Shown piece by piece: positions 22,059 through 35,332 of a DNA stretch of 64,000 nt; the first letter of the stretch is position 1; every line of letters begins with the position of its first letter. Position numbers and translations under genes: made by a program. The notes beneath the pieces were generated by a model, which had not been told where the DNA came from, did not search any database, and saw only the letters and a list, made by a program, of their open reading frames with translations. Source of the stretch: Helopsaltes ochotensis (lineage: Eukaryota; Chordata; Aves; Passeriformes; Locustellidae); the NCBI GenBank assembly GCA_013400155.1, contig VXBM01000138.1, forward strand, positions 869,671-933,670, written 5' to 3'.

Positions 22059-23957
22059 AGCTCCTTCTCTACTTTTTAAAGCAAGCAAAGCTGCTATAAA
22101 AAAAGTTTAAAAAATGAAATTCAAGTGAAAAGAGAGAGACAAATAAAGAAGTATAAACTTCTCTTCCATTTCTGACCAGTTTTATACTTCTTGTTCAAGT
22201 TTCCCATACTTTTCAAAATGAGCAGCTGGTAACTTTTGTAACTAAAACCAGGTTATAGATGGTTCATAACTTATTTGCTGTGTTCCAGAATATGTTATGG
22301 GCATGAGAAAATGCTCTGATTCAGACTCAAAATTTTACTTCCCATATAAGATTCTGACTTGTAATAATCTGATTCCCCAGCAAACTTTCCTATTTGCCAG
22401 AAGTAATTAAAAAAGGCCATAATGCCTTAGTGACAGGACAGATTCGTCTAATATGTATTGTAAGTAGAGGACATTCTATTTCTTGCTAGATTTCCCTATT
22501 TACCTGTTTACTAAACAATCTACTTAATTAAAAGTAGCTCTCTATCTAATCCAGCTTTCAGTAGAAAATGGTCATTTTTTACAAATCAGAAAAGAAAGAT
22601 AAATGGAAATGGTTTCCTTAACTTCAGCAAAAAATCACTAAACCTTTGGTGGAATCAGCAAAATTTTTGAATGATTAATCTACTGAGATTCTTGAAGTCC
22701 TCTAAACACCTCAAATGCTTCACTAGAGAGAAAAACAAAAGAACAACTAAATGATCCTGAAGCTTTTAGGTACTACTCAGGCAGATATTATCTATGTATT
22801 AGGTTATATAATAGGTTAATATCATGACTGCTAATCACTATTTCAGTTAATGCAAGTCACAAAAGGCAATGAATTTGCAGACTATAAAATAAACTTCTGC
22901 AGTGCTTGGATGTGTGCAAATAATCCCTTATCCTCATAATCACTGGAGTTCACCAAAAGGTACCAGGGGAAATGAAACGGGAATGGGAATGAAACACATA
23001 TATTGATGTGACTGATTTGAGAATAGGGAGCTCAAGCAGTAACCTCTTCTGCTGAAGCAGAACTGTAAAGTATCATAGTTCTGAGTAGAGCTCTGGAGAT
23101 GCACCAGAAGCATAGCTAGGCATACCCTTCAAAAAATTAACAGCACAGCAGCCTCCTTAGCGTGAAATTACCCTCTGTGTTTCCTGGGGTAAACAAAACT
23201 TTCCAGAATCTGCATATTATGTATTCATTTCATTACCTCTAGCTTTTTCAAGCTTCTGTTTCCTCTGTTTCACATTCAGTGCTTCTAACTCTTTGTATTT
23301 TTAGCTTCTCCATTTCCTGCTCTTCTTTACTCTTTCATGTTCTCTTTTGCTCAGAGCTCAAAGAGAGGGTTCAGAAAACTTTCAGTAGGACACCTGAGAG
23401 AGGATGCTGGTCTGTCAGGAGCTGCCTATTATCTCTCAACCCTGCATGACACAGAGTGAACGCAGAGCACTCCAGCTCAGGAATATTGTGCACAGGATTG
23501 AATCATTGTAGCATCAGTTCATTTTGCAGTGACAAGGATCCTTAAGATAAGGGTTTAAAACTCCCTTAAAGCCAAACAGTATAGGTACCTGTTTCAATGA
23601 AATTGAGGCTTATTTCTAAGTCTTTTATAATCCTTCTCATTTCTCATGATCTCCTCTTCCTTCATCTTTCAATCTCTTTCAATAACCTTGCATATGAGAG
23701 CACAATAAAAATGCTCTGACATCCATCTTGGTAAATGAAAAACATGGTGAAAGCAGAGTATGCACGTGTGCAGTTTACTTTTAATACTAAACTATTAGAC
23801 CATTCTGGGGAAAAAAGTAATTATGAAATTATTGATCAGCTATCAGCTACATGGTCAGGTTTTTAAGGTGTACAATAATATCCCTAGATATGGGTTGTAA
23901 TATGAGAAAGATTATTAGAATTTAGCAGCAAAGCTTAATGGAAGAAACCATCCAGAT
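22059..23957. other. Unique AT-rich sequence, no gene seen
   Basis: No open frame of note and no repeat family recognised. Confidence 0.55.
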
Positions 23958-23980
23958 AAAGATTTTTTTAAAAAATCTTT
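23958..23980. repeat. 11-bp perfect palindromic A/T hairpin
   Basis: AAAGATTTTTT, one T, AAAAAATCTTT: perfect arms with a single-base centre. It looks like an intrinsic terminator, but that reading does not apply in vertebrate DNA. Confidence 0.95.
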
Positions 23981-24124
23981 TCATGCTTTGTTTATTTAGT
24001 CTGCAATATCTTCATTCATGTGCTTATAGTATGAAGTTAGTACATGGGATGAAATATCAAAGAAGATGGAAGTCTACCACAGCCAGATTTTATCTAATTT
24101 TAGTTTGTTGAATAATGCACAAAT

Positions 24125-24264
24125 TCTTTGTTTTGTTTGTTTTGCTTGTTTTGTTTGTTTTGCTTTGTGGTTTTTTGTTTGTTTGTTTTGTTTGTTTTGT
24201 TTGTTTTGTTTGTTTTGTTTGTTTTGTTTGTTTTGCTTTGTGGTTTTTTGTTTGTTTGTTTGTT
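24125..24264. repeat. TTTG/TTTTG minisatellite with higher-order unit
   Basis: Alternating TTTG and TTTTG blocks form a 9-bp unit (TTTTGTTTG) repeated many times. The phrase GCTTTGTGGTTTTTTGTTTG occurs twice about 73 bp apart (near 24162 and 24235), so a larger segment has itself been duplicated. Two overlapping plus-strand frames (66 and 77 codons) translate it as Cys/Phe/Leu low complexity and are not genes. Confidence 0.95.
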
Positions 24265-25618
24265 AGTAGAGGCCACTTATACCAGTATTGCTCATACAGA
24301 GTAACATCTTACCACCCAAAATGCCCAAAAAACACTCCCTGTATTTAAAGGCTTTTGCAGTCACACATCATCATGGTGCCCGAAGGCAGGATTCAAATCA
24401 ATATTAAGGCACTTCAATTTAAGTGTTTACTTGTACACATGTACATCTATTATCTGAAGAGAAAGTCTCCTGGATATCCCACAATGAAACAAACTCCCAC
24501 TGGCTGTCAGTGTTGGTAACTGAGTCCCAGCACAGGCTTCTAAGCCCCAGGTGCAGGCAGATCTGGAGAACACTGGGCAAAAACTAGAGAATTACTCTTG
24601 ACCAGCAGCAAATGTCCAGTTCTGCTACACACATAAACATCTGCTGTCATTTGAGAAGCTTGGAGGTGCCCTTCCTGATTCAGGATGGTGTCTTGCACAG
24701 CCCTCTGTGACCTCTGCCTGCCCCATGGGCTGTCTTAAACTATATGAGCAGCTCAGCTGGCACCAGATGGATTTGTATGACTGAAGTGACTCCTTGATGT
24801 CCACTGTGTAGAGAGCTGAAGCACTGCCTGATGCACTCAAGGGTGTCTGAGCCCCTGTCAGCTCACACCAGGGCTGTTCCCAGCAGGAAGGCCAGATGTA
24901 GTCACACTGATTGTGTGGAAGAGGCTACATGGAACAGATCAGTCCTGACAGTCAGCCTCAAGGCCAGGAAACAGTCCCAGAAGCTTCTGAGTTGTTTAGC
25001 ACAGGCATGCTGCTACTGTGTAGGCAGTTATTTTCAGTCTTTTTGATTTATAGTGTCTCTCTTGCACAAACAAGGTTGAGACAAGTTCATGCTCATGAAG
25101 ATTTCTTGGGAGGCTCTGGACCTGGTATAATTGATAAGTTCTAAGGCTGAAATTTACTTCAAAGAGAAAATAAAAAAGCAAGAGTAGAGAAAGAGAGAAG
25201 GAAAGAGGATGAGAAACAATTAGGGTTCCCAGATCAATATCCTCCCCAGGTTCCTGTTCAGTGCAGGGCTGTCCCCATAATATTTTGCCACAATAACAGT
25301 AGATTTTTCACCAGGACCCATTTGAGGCCCCATTGTTTGCCCCTGTTTGTGATGCTGATGCTCATTTTGATTGGTAACAGTTCAGTATGACTGCTAAGCT
25401 TAATGCTTCTGTGTTATTGGGGTCCCTAAAGTAGCTCAAAAAACTACAAACCAAAACCTTGCCACAGCAAGGCAAGTACTTCCCACATCAGCAGATGCAG
25501 GAACAAAGAGATAAGAATAATAACATATGGGAAATGGCAGGAGAACTACAGCAGGAGAACAACAAAGGTAAAACACATCCAGAGAGGCTGTGGGACAGGG
25601 GGAAAGGGTGCAGAGGTG
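24265..25618. other. Unique sequence, GC-richer patch, no gene assigned
   Basis: 24500-24990 is richer in G and C and carries overlapping short frames on both strands without known motifs. 25150-25220 is purine-rich. No transposon family recognised. Confidence 0.45.
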
Positions 25619-26004
25619 TGTTGTGATACGAGACAGGAAAGAACTGCACTTATGCGCTGAAGCGTCTGAAAGTCTGAAAAAGGATCTTTATTTACAGATT
25701 TCCACATTTTATAGAATTCCAAAGGTGACCATGGATTGGAGGGTGAAGTTGCCACCTCTCCAACACACTGGTCAGACCAACAGTCCATCAACTCTCTCCT
25801 CCTCCACGAAAATATGAAAACAAACTATTGTTTACATTTAAATGTGTGAGAAACTCCATTACAGAAATGAAAACATCACAAGGCTGAAAATCAAGGTGAC
25901 AGAGGTGCTGGGGGAAAGACCTTAGCTGTAAAAAATGTGCTCTCATGTAGCATTCCCTCAGTCTGGTCCCTCATGATATACTTCTAACTATTAACTGTAT
26001 CACA
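25619..26004 (-). mobile_element. Endogenous retrovirus solo LTR, minus orientation
   Basis: Read on the minus strand this ~386-bp element starts TGTGATACAGTTAATAG and ends CGTATCACAACA, so the ends are inverted repeats around TGTGATAC/GTATCACA with TG...CA termini. It has a TATA box (TCTATAAAATG; plus-strand 25708-25713), a polyadenylation signal AATAAA about 20 bp later (plus-strand 25687-25692) and a short U5. The order U3, TATA, AATAAA, U5 is intact. The immediate flanks (AGGTG left, CCTGG right) do not form an evident target duplication, so the insertion is probably old. No internal retroviral sequence lies on either side, which points to a solo LTR left by recombination. It resembles avian ERV LTRs; the exact family is not assigned. 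Confidence 0.75.
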
Positions 26005-29000
26005 CCTGGATTCAGAATGGTTTATGCTTTCCTATTTGGCGCAGAAAAGCTCCACAAAGTCAATTTAAGTACATTTATGTCTTGTGTAGGGAAATCATGC
26101 TACTGAAATATCCTATCGCTTAAATGACTTAGAAAGAGATCTATAAACGTGTGGCATGGCTTACATAAATCAAAGTGCTTTAGGGATTTGGGGAAGTTTT
26201 TGCTCTCACATACACCATTCTAAACTTGAAGTATGTAAATCAGTACCAATTGAATTACTCTTGATTTGTCTTACTGTAAATGCACCAGTGTAGTCCATGA
26301 GTCAGCTTTTTAATTAGAAATCCCAGGGGACTGAAGCTGGTCAAGCATTTTTTTACATTAATTATGTTTCTTTCAAGGAGACTTGAAACTGAGAAATACT
26401 CCATAATTTGGAATAAAATAAAAATAACATTAAAATTATATCATTCATTAATCTATAATCTTCACTGTTGTAAGTGCTCCTGAGTCTCCACAGCACTGAA
26501 TTTAGACTATAAATAAAAGACTGTTCCAGAGGCTACAGAATTGATGGATCATAAAAAAGCATTAAGGACATTAAAAAAATGAATAACATTGGAAATTGGG
26601 TAAAGTAGGCAATGTTTTCTTAATTTCCCTTTTGGAAATATTATGCAGAGAAGTCAGCAGGAACATTTGCATTGATTTGACTGTTCTGTCTGGTTCCACA
26701 CACTTCATCACAAACACAGACTCTGTACCAGTACTGAAATCTGTACTGCTGAGCTTCTGTGTCTGCAGAAGAACAACAACCAGGTCACGCTTAGCATAGG
26801 AGAGTCTTTAAATTAAGAAAGACAGTAGAGTATTCCATACCTACATACCACTTTCATGGAAACAGTAGGAGCTTTATGGTTACTCCTGCTTTTGAATTGC
26901 CTCTCAACTCCTCTATAGCTCTGCAGGCTCTGCCGTGTCTCTCTCATTTGGCTTTTTTTGTCTTTCTGCAGAAGTCTGATGCAAAGCCTTGTGAATGATG
27001 TGTAGTCTAATACACTATGGTTATAAATCGTCCAGAGACCAACCTTGGATTGTTGGGATAAAGGCAGACAGAATGTCGGGAAAATTATGTCTCTAATTAT
27101 GTTCAGTTCACAATAATAAATGGTAAAAATAGTTATTTGAAAAAAAATATAGGCATAAAACCAACATTATACACTAACAGGAACAAGAAGCTGTATTTAA
27201 AACCCTTTGACTTGTAGCTAATCAAACTTAACACTGCAAAGTCATTCAAAGGGAAATTTGGATGGCCTTGTCTCCTTTGCAGAAAATCAAACAGTATATA
27301 GTGATCCCTACTTCATAAAAAAGGAAAATGTTAAATGATATTGACAAAATACCTGTCTTTTCACCCATATCATTACTCCTGCAACCTGTTTTTCTGCTTT
27401 AAAAACTGTGGATTGAATTTAGAAAGAGTCATAGAGAAAAAGCTTTTGCTAGACACAGAAACTCAGATCTAGAATGTCAGCAATGTTGTTTTCTGAAAGG
27501 CCTTGTGACAACAAAATAATAAAAATATTAAATGGTCAGGGGGTAAGTCAATAGGGTGAAGAAAAATAAATGTCTCAATGACATGTGAAGGTGGACATGT
27601 ATATGAATTTATAAAGCCCACATTTGGTAAAAACAGTATTGTTAAAAAAGTTAAAAGCAGATGGATGTTAGGCAAACAGAAGTGACCTCTCAATTTGTTA
27701 AATACAGTCCTTCTGTCCCTTTCAGAACTAACAAATCTACAAGTTTGGTGGTCCTGATGGCATTCTCAGGCAGAGGGAAGATTGCTGCTGTGCAATGACC
27801 AGCACAACTTTGGCCATTGGAGCTCCCAGAAAAGCAAAACCAGACAAAAACTGTTGGGTAGGAAGATACAGTTGGGTCTGGGCAAATAATACCTGTGCTC
27901 CAAGTAGATACAATTAGTATTAAATATCCTAATATTTTGCTTAGAATTCATTCTCCTATATTTCAGATATCCAAATTTTCTATTATCCAGACCAAAACAT
28001 AAGCTATTTTCCTACATTCCCAATGTAGGACAGGAGAAAAAATTGTGTGTTCTTAGTGTTTGTTTGTTAAAACAACTATTTTTATTTCATTAGGATTTTT
28101 GAAAAATCAAATCAAAAATTGAATTAAAATCCAAAATCCCGAAGAATGCAATTGATCAGAAAGCAGTCTGTATCAGTCATTCCAATGTTTCATTTTATGG
28201 AGTTTTTGTTCTCTGTGTCTTATTAGACAACATTTCCAAAGACAATTGACAAAAGACATTGTGGACTGTAAGTCATAATGCTCTCAAGTTAGAAATGCTG
28301 ACAATGTACAAAAAATTTATAATTTATGGTTTGCAATAGGCCTGGCTTCAAAGAGAGAGTTGCTGTCTAAATTCTGTAATGTTTCTCCTGTTTTCCCACC
28401 ACCTCCTGACACAGAGCATGATGTCTATTGATGTGATCTAGCGAGACAAATTTGTGCTTTCTCTTAATGTCAGGCTCTTTATTTAGCCACCTGTTCCAGG
28501 TTCTTCTTCTGCCAAAAGCCACTATGCCTATATTTAAATTGCTTTTAAAGAATGTTACATGAATCAGTAGAAATTCTGACCTTACAAAGTTTTCCATTTT
28601 CAGACCCTACTAAATTTTCCTCAGTCCAATTGAAAAAAATATATGTGGAAGAGGAGAATCAGCTGTTCTTTCCTATGCTCATTGTCAGAGGATTCAAGAA
28701 CATAAAGCAAAAGAACAGTACCATTGCCCTGAGCTACTAAAGCTTTGATAATGGGAGAGCTGCTGATATGTGGTAAGTACTGACTGGATAAATTTAAAAA
28801 GTAAGAAAGACAAAGCAACAAAATGTCTGTGGGTAAGTTAGTGAAAATAAAGCTACCTAAAATCCCCGCATCTCTCTGCATTAAATGTTTATCATCATGT
28901 GAAGGATGAATCACTGAAATATGTTGGAGCACTTGTTATTTGGAGGGCATCTTTGTTGACAAGCAAATTGCATACAGTCTGAGCCTTTGTGGTTAAAGTC

Positions 29001-29548
29001 AGCATGCTCTCTTCATTCTCAGAGGGAAAATAAAGTACGACAGAGAATTCCTGATGTGCCTAGAATAGAAACAAAAGAGTGTATAAGATAGAAGGATTAC
29101 TTGACATGCACAAAAATGTACATTTATTACTTCATTGTAGCATATCTTGAGGTCACTAGCTTTAGTGATGCTACTACTAGCTTATGCAAATACACTTCTT
29201 TCTGTTGACTTATTTTCTCTTTGTAAATTTAATCATCTGGTGCTTTTGGGGCTTAAACTGGCAAGTAATCCATGATCCTACCATCTCTGTATCCATATTC
29301 TGTAGGTAGACAAACCCTAGAAGGGAACTCTGCTTTATTGTAGGACAGTTTATCCCAGATTTAATTCAAGAGAATGTGAGTAAAGGAGTTTTGGTAACAT
29401 TTAAAAAATTAGGCTGCTCCTAATTTGTGTGGGTGAGTCCTAAAAGAAGAGAGAGCTGTAGAGGGGGAGTTCAACTTGCTAAACAGTGCTCAATACAGTG
29501 AAATCTCCGCTTGGAGTCCATAGGCAGAAAAATAATAAAAACTAAAAT
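26005..29548. other. Unique AT-rich sequence, no gene seen
   Basis: No transposon, RNA gene or exon recognised. Open frames up to 103 codons lack motifs. An A/T hairpin-like stretch (GATTTTTGAAAAATC) lies near 28094. Confidence 0.55.
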
Positions 29549-29576
29549 AAATTATTTAGTTTAAATTATTTAGTTT
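29549..29576. repeat. Perfect 14-bp tandem duplication
   Basis: AAATTATTTAGTTT twice with no mismatch. A related ATAAATTATC follows. Confidence 0.97.
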
Positions 29577-30614
29577 ATAAATTATCTTTGTATTGTTCTC
29601 GGGACATCTAAGTTTCCTTCTATTACTTGCTGTAAAGGCAATGACTCTTGGCTCCCTCTGCAGTATTCCTTCAGGTTTGCAAAGGGGAAAACCTATGGCC
29701 ACACTGGAAATCAAGTCCGAACAGAAAAGAGAAAAGCAGCACATCAGTGAGTAGTGGGGGATAGTTGGGTTAAACAGAGAAGTGTTGACCTGTGAAGCAC
29801 ATTTCAGGTTAGAGCTTGGGTGGTGCCTTCTGAATTCTCTGCACTGAAAAAGCAGCAGGTCTCATGTCTTTGAAAGCATGAAAACATTATAAATATATCT
29901 CAGATTGCTGGGACTCATTTACTCTTAGGGACAGACAGCATTGTCCAGACAGAGGTGGTATGTTATGCTTATTAATTAAAGGGGCATTTTTAATATAAAA
30001 ATCATACCTCATCCTGAAAAATTTTAAAATACTGTTATAGAAACAATATGTTCTACAGACAGACACTGGAAGAGATTAGGAATTCTTCCTCTTTTTCTTT
30101 CATACATATACTTGGCAAGGACTCTTTGTACCAAAGCTGATCATATATTTTCTCTTGCGACTATGTTTTTAAAGATTTTTTTTCTGTTGTTAAAAAAACA
30201 AAGTTTGATTTAAATTTTGTAAGAAATGTCTGAAAGAACAGTGGGTGTTCTTAGAAAATCTGCATGTTATGTTAAGTTCCTCTGGAAAAGAAAAAATGTG
30301 AGAAAAATTCAACTTGCTCTTTATGGCATTGAGACAATTCCGTGGGAACCTTTTGTATAGTCAGTCATTCTGTCACTATCATCCTCCAGTGACTTTGTCT
30401 TTCATGCAGTAATAGAGAAAAAAGAAATACGGTTTAAAGATAGGAAAATGTGAACACAACTGTTACACTGGCAGGATGTCTCAAGGTAAGTGCATTGGCA
30501 GAAATGGCATTTAACTTCCTTTAAACTGACTAGATTTCAAGTTGAAAGTTTCCCATTAGTGCTTGAAATTAATGTGTCATTCAGTTTTCAAATGACAAAA
30601 TACCATACAGCTAA
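29577..30614. other. Unique sequence, nothing seen
   Basis: AT-rich, no repeat family or exon recognised. Confidence 0.55.
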
Positions 30615-30637
30615 GAAAAAAAAAAAAAAAGAAAAAA
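30615..30637. repeat. Poly-A tract
   Basis: A16 interrupted by one G and followed by six more A. No recognisable retroposed sequence lies directly before it. Confidence 0.95.
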
Positions 30638-31226
30638 GATGCAAGAGGGAAGCAGTATAAAAAGAAAGACGAATAAAAGCCACCACTCCACCACCACTGT
30701 GAGACTGTGAATCAGGCTGCCAGCTGTCAGGCCGGGTAACCTCTGGTCCCCAAGATTCAAGAAGAGAGATGGACCTTCAATTTGACATTTATGTCAAGTG
30801 AGAATGAAGGCAAGTCCAAAGCAACCCACACTGTTGTGCATTGATGTTGGAAATATATCTCTTGTTAGGGTGTTCTTGGAGGTCACCGCATCTGAATTAA
30901 TGTTCAGGGAAATAATTCTTTCACTGAAGAGCAGAACTTGTGTGAAAACAGGTGCTATAATCAATATTGTGTTCTGGTAAGAACTATCCAGTGACAACCC
31001 TTATGCCTTGGGTATGCAAAAGTGAAGTCGACATGGCTGTCTCCTTTCTCGTGTTTATTGAGAAACTAACTTAGAGAAATTACATAGAGCTATGGTTTAA
31101 AGCAATGAGGTTTAAATAATAATTTTCCATACCAGTTGAAAACCACATTCTTGCCTTCAATTTGTTATTTTTATTCTAGCAACAAACATATTAAAAATAA
31201 GAAAAATAATCTTCAAGAGAGTATTT
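30638..31226. other. Unique sequence, nothing seen
   Basis: Sense and antisense frames of 60-67 codons overlap at 30794-30997 without any motif. Confidence 0.5.
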
Positions 31227-31286
31227 AAAAAAAAAAAACCAAACCAAAACAAAACAAAAAAAGAGAGAGAACACACACAAAACCCC
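31227..31286. repeat. A-rich low-complexity tract
   Basis: A12, then CCAAACCAAAACAAAAC, a run of A, a GA repeat and a CA repeat, ending in AAAACCCC. Compound low complexity; it resembles the tract at 47657-47732. Confidence 0.92.
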
Positions 31287-32060
31287 TTCTCATGTAATAT
31301 TAATATTGAGCAACTGGCTCAAGTTATTCATGGCTATAAATGCCAATAAAGAAATGACAATACAGGCTAGCATATACTAGAATATTCTTTTTCTGATCTA
31401 GAGACAGAAATATGTTATGAACTCTCATTTAGTATTTTTTTTCTTCAGCAAAAATAGATACCTAGTATGAAGTTACAAGTCAAAATTCTGATTTTGTGTT
31501 CATTTTTTTGGTGTAAACTAGAAGTATCTGCCCATAAATCAGTGAAATTTCACCATTTAAAACCAGGGGGAGAAATAACAAGGAAACACATGAAAATATG
31601 TTATGCAGAAGACTAAATCCTGTCCTCTTTAATAGTACACATGATGTGACCCACAGGAGTTTGCAAAACTGGTAGTAGCAACACATTTGAAAAGAAAATA
31701 GTAGTCTTGTGTTTCTCCCCGTCCAATTTTTGTTGCTTGGAAATATTTTAGACCAACTAGAATGAATTTTCTGTAAAATTGCTCCTCTAAAATGTTTGCA
31801 TTTTCATACGTTATCTAAACAATGCTAGCAGTCCAATAAAAGTCTCACTGATGTGGTCTTACTTAATAAAGAATTGTCAAATATTAACTCACAAAGAGCT
31901 CTCCTCCATTTTTGCCCAGAGCATGTTCATGCTCACAAGGACAAAATTAAATGGCAAAAAAATATAGCAACGCGTAATACTACGGGAGTTGTTCTCATCA
32001 TATTCTCACCTGTTAAATCACAAAATATTCCCTAAAGAAGGCTATATCCTTGTCTCCAAA
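31287..32060. other. Unique AT-rich sequence, nothing seen
   Basis: No feature recognised. Confidence 0.5.
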
Positions 32061-32145
32061 CATGGGAGGGAAACTGAGGTCAGGAAACAAGTTGAAATGT
32101 CAGGTGTCACTCGAAGTAGCAGGAAGACAGAAATGAGCCCCTGCA
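32061..32145 (-). repeat. MIR-like SINE remnant
   Basis: GGGAGGGAAACTGAGGTCAG, then TTGAAATGTC, AGGTGTCACTCGAAGTAGCA and AAATGAGCCC follow in order the reverse complement of the MIR core (gaggaaactgaggcac, ttaagtgact, aggtcacacagctagtaag). It is very diverged, as expected for an element that stopped moving before birds and mammals split. Confidence 0.5.
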
Positions 32146-35100
32146 AAAAGCATTACTGCCATGACTTTCATTTTTGACCAGAATTCATATTCATACATCC
32201 CAAATCCAGACCACATCTGGAACAATAAACAAAGATTTATTGAGACAACAAAAATATTGGTCTCATCTAGAACGATAAAAAGCCATTTGCAGCAAGGCAC
32301 TGAGAAAGTGCCAAGCACACTTTATATGTTCTGGTATAGTGTGAAAACTGGCCATACAGCAGGACCATGGAAAGGCACATCGGAATTGATGATAGAAGAA
32401 AAGACTAATTTATGAGTAGAGTTGTGTTCTGGTAGACAACTCGGAGGAATCTGGGGAAAAAAATTGTATTTCACAACCTTCAATTATCTTTTCACTCGTT
32501 GCTGATCTCACATGGCATGAACTGTGCCTGCAGTCAATGTGGGATGTAGACACAACCCTGGATACTGCTGGTGGTACTGGTAGGAAGCGCTGGGCAGATG
32601 CTACTTCTGCCAGCCTGGAGCAGGCAATAATGCCCTGACACCAGAATATTGGTTCCATACATCTGGGTGCTTGTCTAGAGCTGGGAAAACCACCCAGTTT
32701 GGTAAGGATCATCCAAGTCTTCCTGATGTCAGAATAAGGTTTGATTTGTATGACAATAGCAAGACAGATACTATTTGCTGTCATAATTTAGACTGCACTG
32801 ACCAAATGTAGTGCTGCCCTGAAGATAGCCCCAGATATCATCAGCCACAGGATTTGAGTATTGTATTTACCCTGTTGTTATTTCTTGATCCCCTTTTTCA
32901 CTATCCTTGCACCTCCCTTCCTCCTCCCAGATAAGTGAATTACTTTTCCAACTCACTGGGTTTCTTACAGCCATATTTAGTTTAGGTATTTCTGATACCT
33001 TTATCGCGGCCTAGTATGTTATTATTGATATTGAGGTGCTTCCAAGGGTTCCCCTTGAAATATTTTGTCAGCAAAAGTTCCCTAAAAGCCCCCTACAATT
33101 ATATGTGAAGTCTGGCTGCTTCTTATATAACTCTGCCTTAACTACATGGGAGCTTCATTTACTCCTCACAGATTCATCTTTAACTTTTGTCAGATGCTTT
33201 TGTTGTTTTCTGTCACATGCAGGAATTCCTCATGTCATGTCCAATAATTTTCCATGTTCTGTGCAGTTAACTTAACCTCAGGTCTATTATTCATCAGCCA
33301 ACTCATTTGCCTCTAGTCCTAACAGGTCCAAAGAAGACACCCAAAGTGCAGTAATAAGGGCTGGGCAGTCCACACAGCCCTCTTGTCAGCCCAATATACT
33401 GGCCCATGGTTTTATCCCTGTGCTCTGAGCAAAGCAGATGCCAGTGTGGATGATGTATCTGCAATTCTCTATACCACCTTCTGCAATTTATTGAAAAGTA
33501 CCGGATCTCCTCTCCTCAAGTAGGAATAAATATACATTTTTTGTTAAACAAAATGTTTTGAACTTCCATTTATTCAGGCTTAGAATATTCTTGCCACTCT
33601 TTGGATGAAGGTGGTCAAGTATATGTAAACTGATAAAAAAGAATCTAAATAATTCCTTTGTTTTAGAATTTATCTCAAGCATGGAGGTTTCTGTGCAGAA
33701 GAGCAAGAGCTAGTCACTGGAACTTGGTCTCATGCAATATCAGTTAATCTATTTATTGCACATTATTTGCCTCTTGTGCTTTCTCTAAAAACATTGAAAA
33801 CAGTATGTTTTCAAGCACACAATAACAAACTTTGAAAAAACTTGAGCTGTGGTTGACCAGTGCATAGTACAGAATATGGTATCATTTCCAGTGTGTTTCT
33901 TTACTAATTCACAGAAGTCCTGGCTTTGCAAGTGGTTTTCCAATCACAGTGACCCCAACTAATGAAATCTCACTTTTGTTATTTCTAATTGACTGCAACG
34001 GTTGCTCTGTGCTATTAGTTGTACAATTGATCTGACAACCAACATGGAAAAAAATTCTACAATTCTACATTTGTGGAGTTTTTTATCTCTAAATTTAAAT
34101 CTTCTAATTTTAAACATTAGCTTCAGCAATTTGTTGAGCTTCTGGTATTAATCAGGAAAGAGGTTTAAAGTCTTTGTAATGACCCTCATATCAGTCAACA
34201 GTCTGAGGGGTAAGGAAAAAAAGTAAAGTCCCTTTTAAAGTACTATCTTTGCTAGGTGCTTTATTTGTTTCAGATGAGATGTGTCATATATCTCGTGTGC
34301 AGCACGGCCTGTCTGATATGTCTTGTCACATTACTTCTTCTATCATGTGTCACATTATGTAAGGTCATGCTACTTTTGCTAACAATAAGACACAAAGGAC
34401 TCAAGCAGCAATGAACTGCTTGCCAGAGACTCCTGCTTTACACACCATGCTGTCTCCTGCAAGGCAGAGAAAATCAAGAGCTGCAGCATCAGACTTCCAA
34501 GTCACCTGAAGGAAAGGAAGTAAATTACCAACTGCTCTAAGGACAACAGTCAATAGATTTTTTTGAAAGGTGATTTAGAGCCTACTTCTGAATTCCTTAC
34601 ATAGCCTGACCTCCCATCAGAGGACAAGGAAATTCTACACAAACTAAAGGAGGTTATAATGCTTTTTCTAATGAATTTACAGATTTCAGCTTTTTCTTGA
34701 CTATTTTCCAGGTATCAAGTACCATATATCAGATTACTGTACTTCAGAGATATTATGCATTTCTTTCACCTCTTATTTAACTGCAGTTACTAAGGACTAA
34801 ACCTACTGAAATCAGTTTTACTGTACTGGCGAGAGGAGGATGAGACATGTTCTTTCTTCCTAGTTGCATTCTAGATACCCAACTAATTTTCTAGAAGTAC
34901 AAATAATGAAAAATAGTAACAGTATCAAAATTGTTAAATAGTATGCAAAGAAGAAAGAAAAATCCCTGCATCAAGATCTGAAAAGAGAGAAGTTATCCTC
35001 AGCCACTGTCATGGAGATGTAAGAAAGATCTGTTCATGTATTGGGGATCCACTCATCATGCAGCACTAACAAGCACTGCTTATTTGAGTTATATTAATTT

Positions 35101-35332
35101 CCAGCAAGACATGATATCTTCCATGTGTAATTATCTGGAAATTGAATGCTACCTTTCCTTGTCAGGAAATTTCCAGAATCTCCTTTTTGTTCTGTTAGCG
35201 AAAATATTAGAACTGATAGTTCCTAGAGTTGTGTTGATCTTGCATAGAAAGAAAAATGATCACAGAGATATCTCAGTTGTTCAGTCTGAGAATGTTCCCA
35301 GGTTACAGCTGGCTAACCACCAGTCCTTTTGT
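32146..35332. other. Unique sequence, no gene seen
   Basis: A 124-codon antisense frame at 32784-32410 lacks a known motif. 32880-33300 is T/C-rich and could be an antisense LINE too decayed to place. Nothing else recognised. Confidence 0.45.

Noticed and set aside
23958..23980. Hairpin with T run as an intrinsic terminator
   Set aside because: Not a bacterial sequence; no gene beside it.
24066..24348. Cys/Phe-rich small proteins
   Set aside because: Translations of a TTTG repeat.
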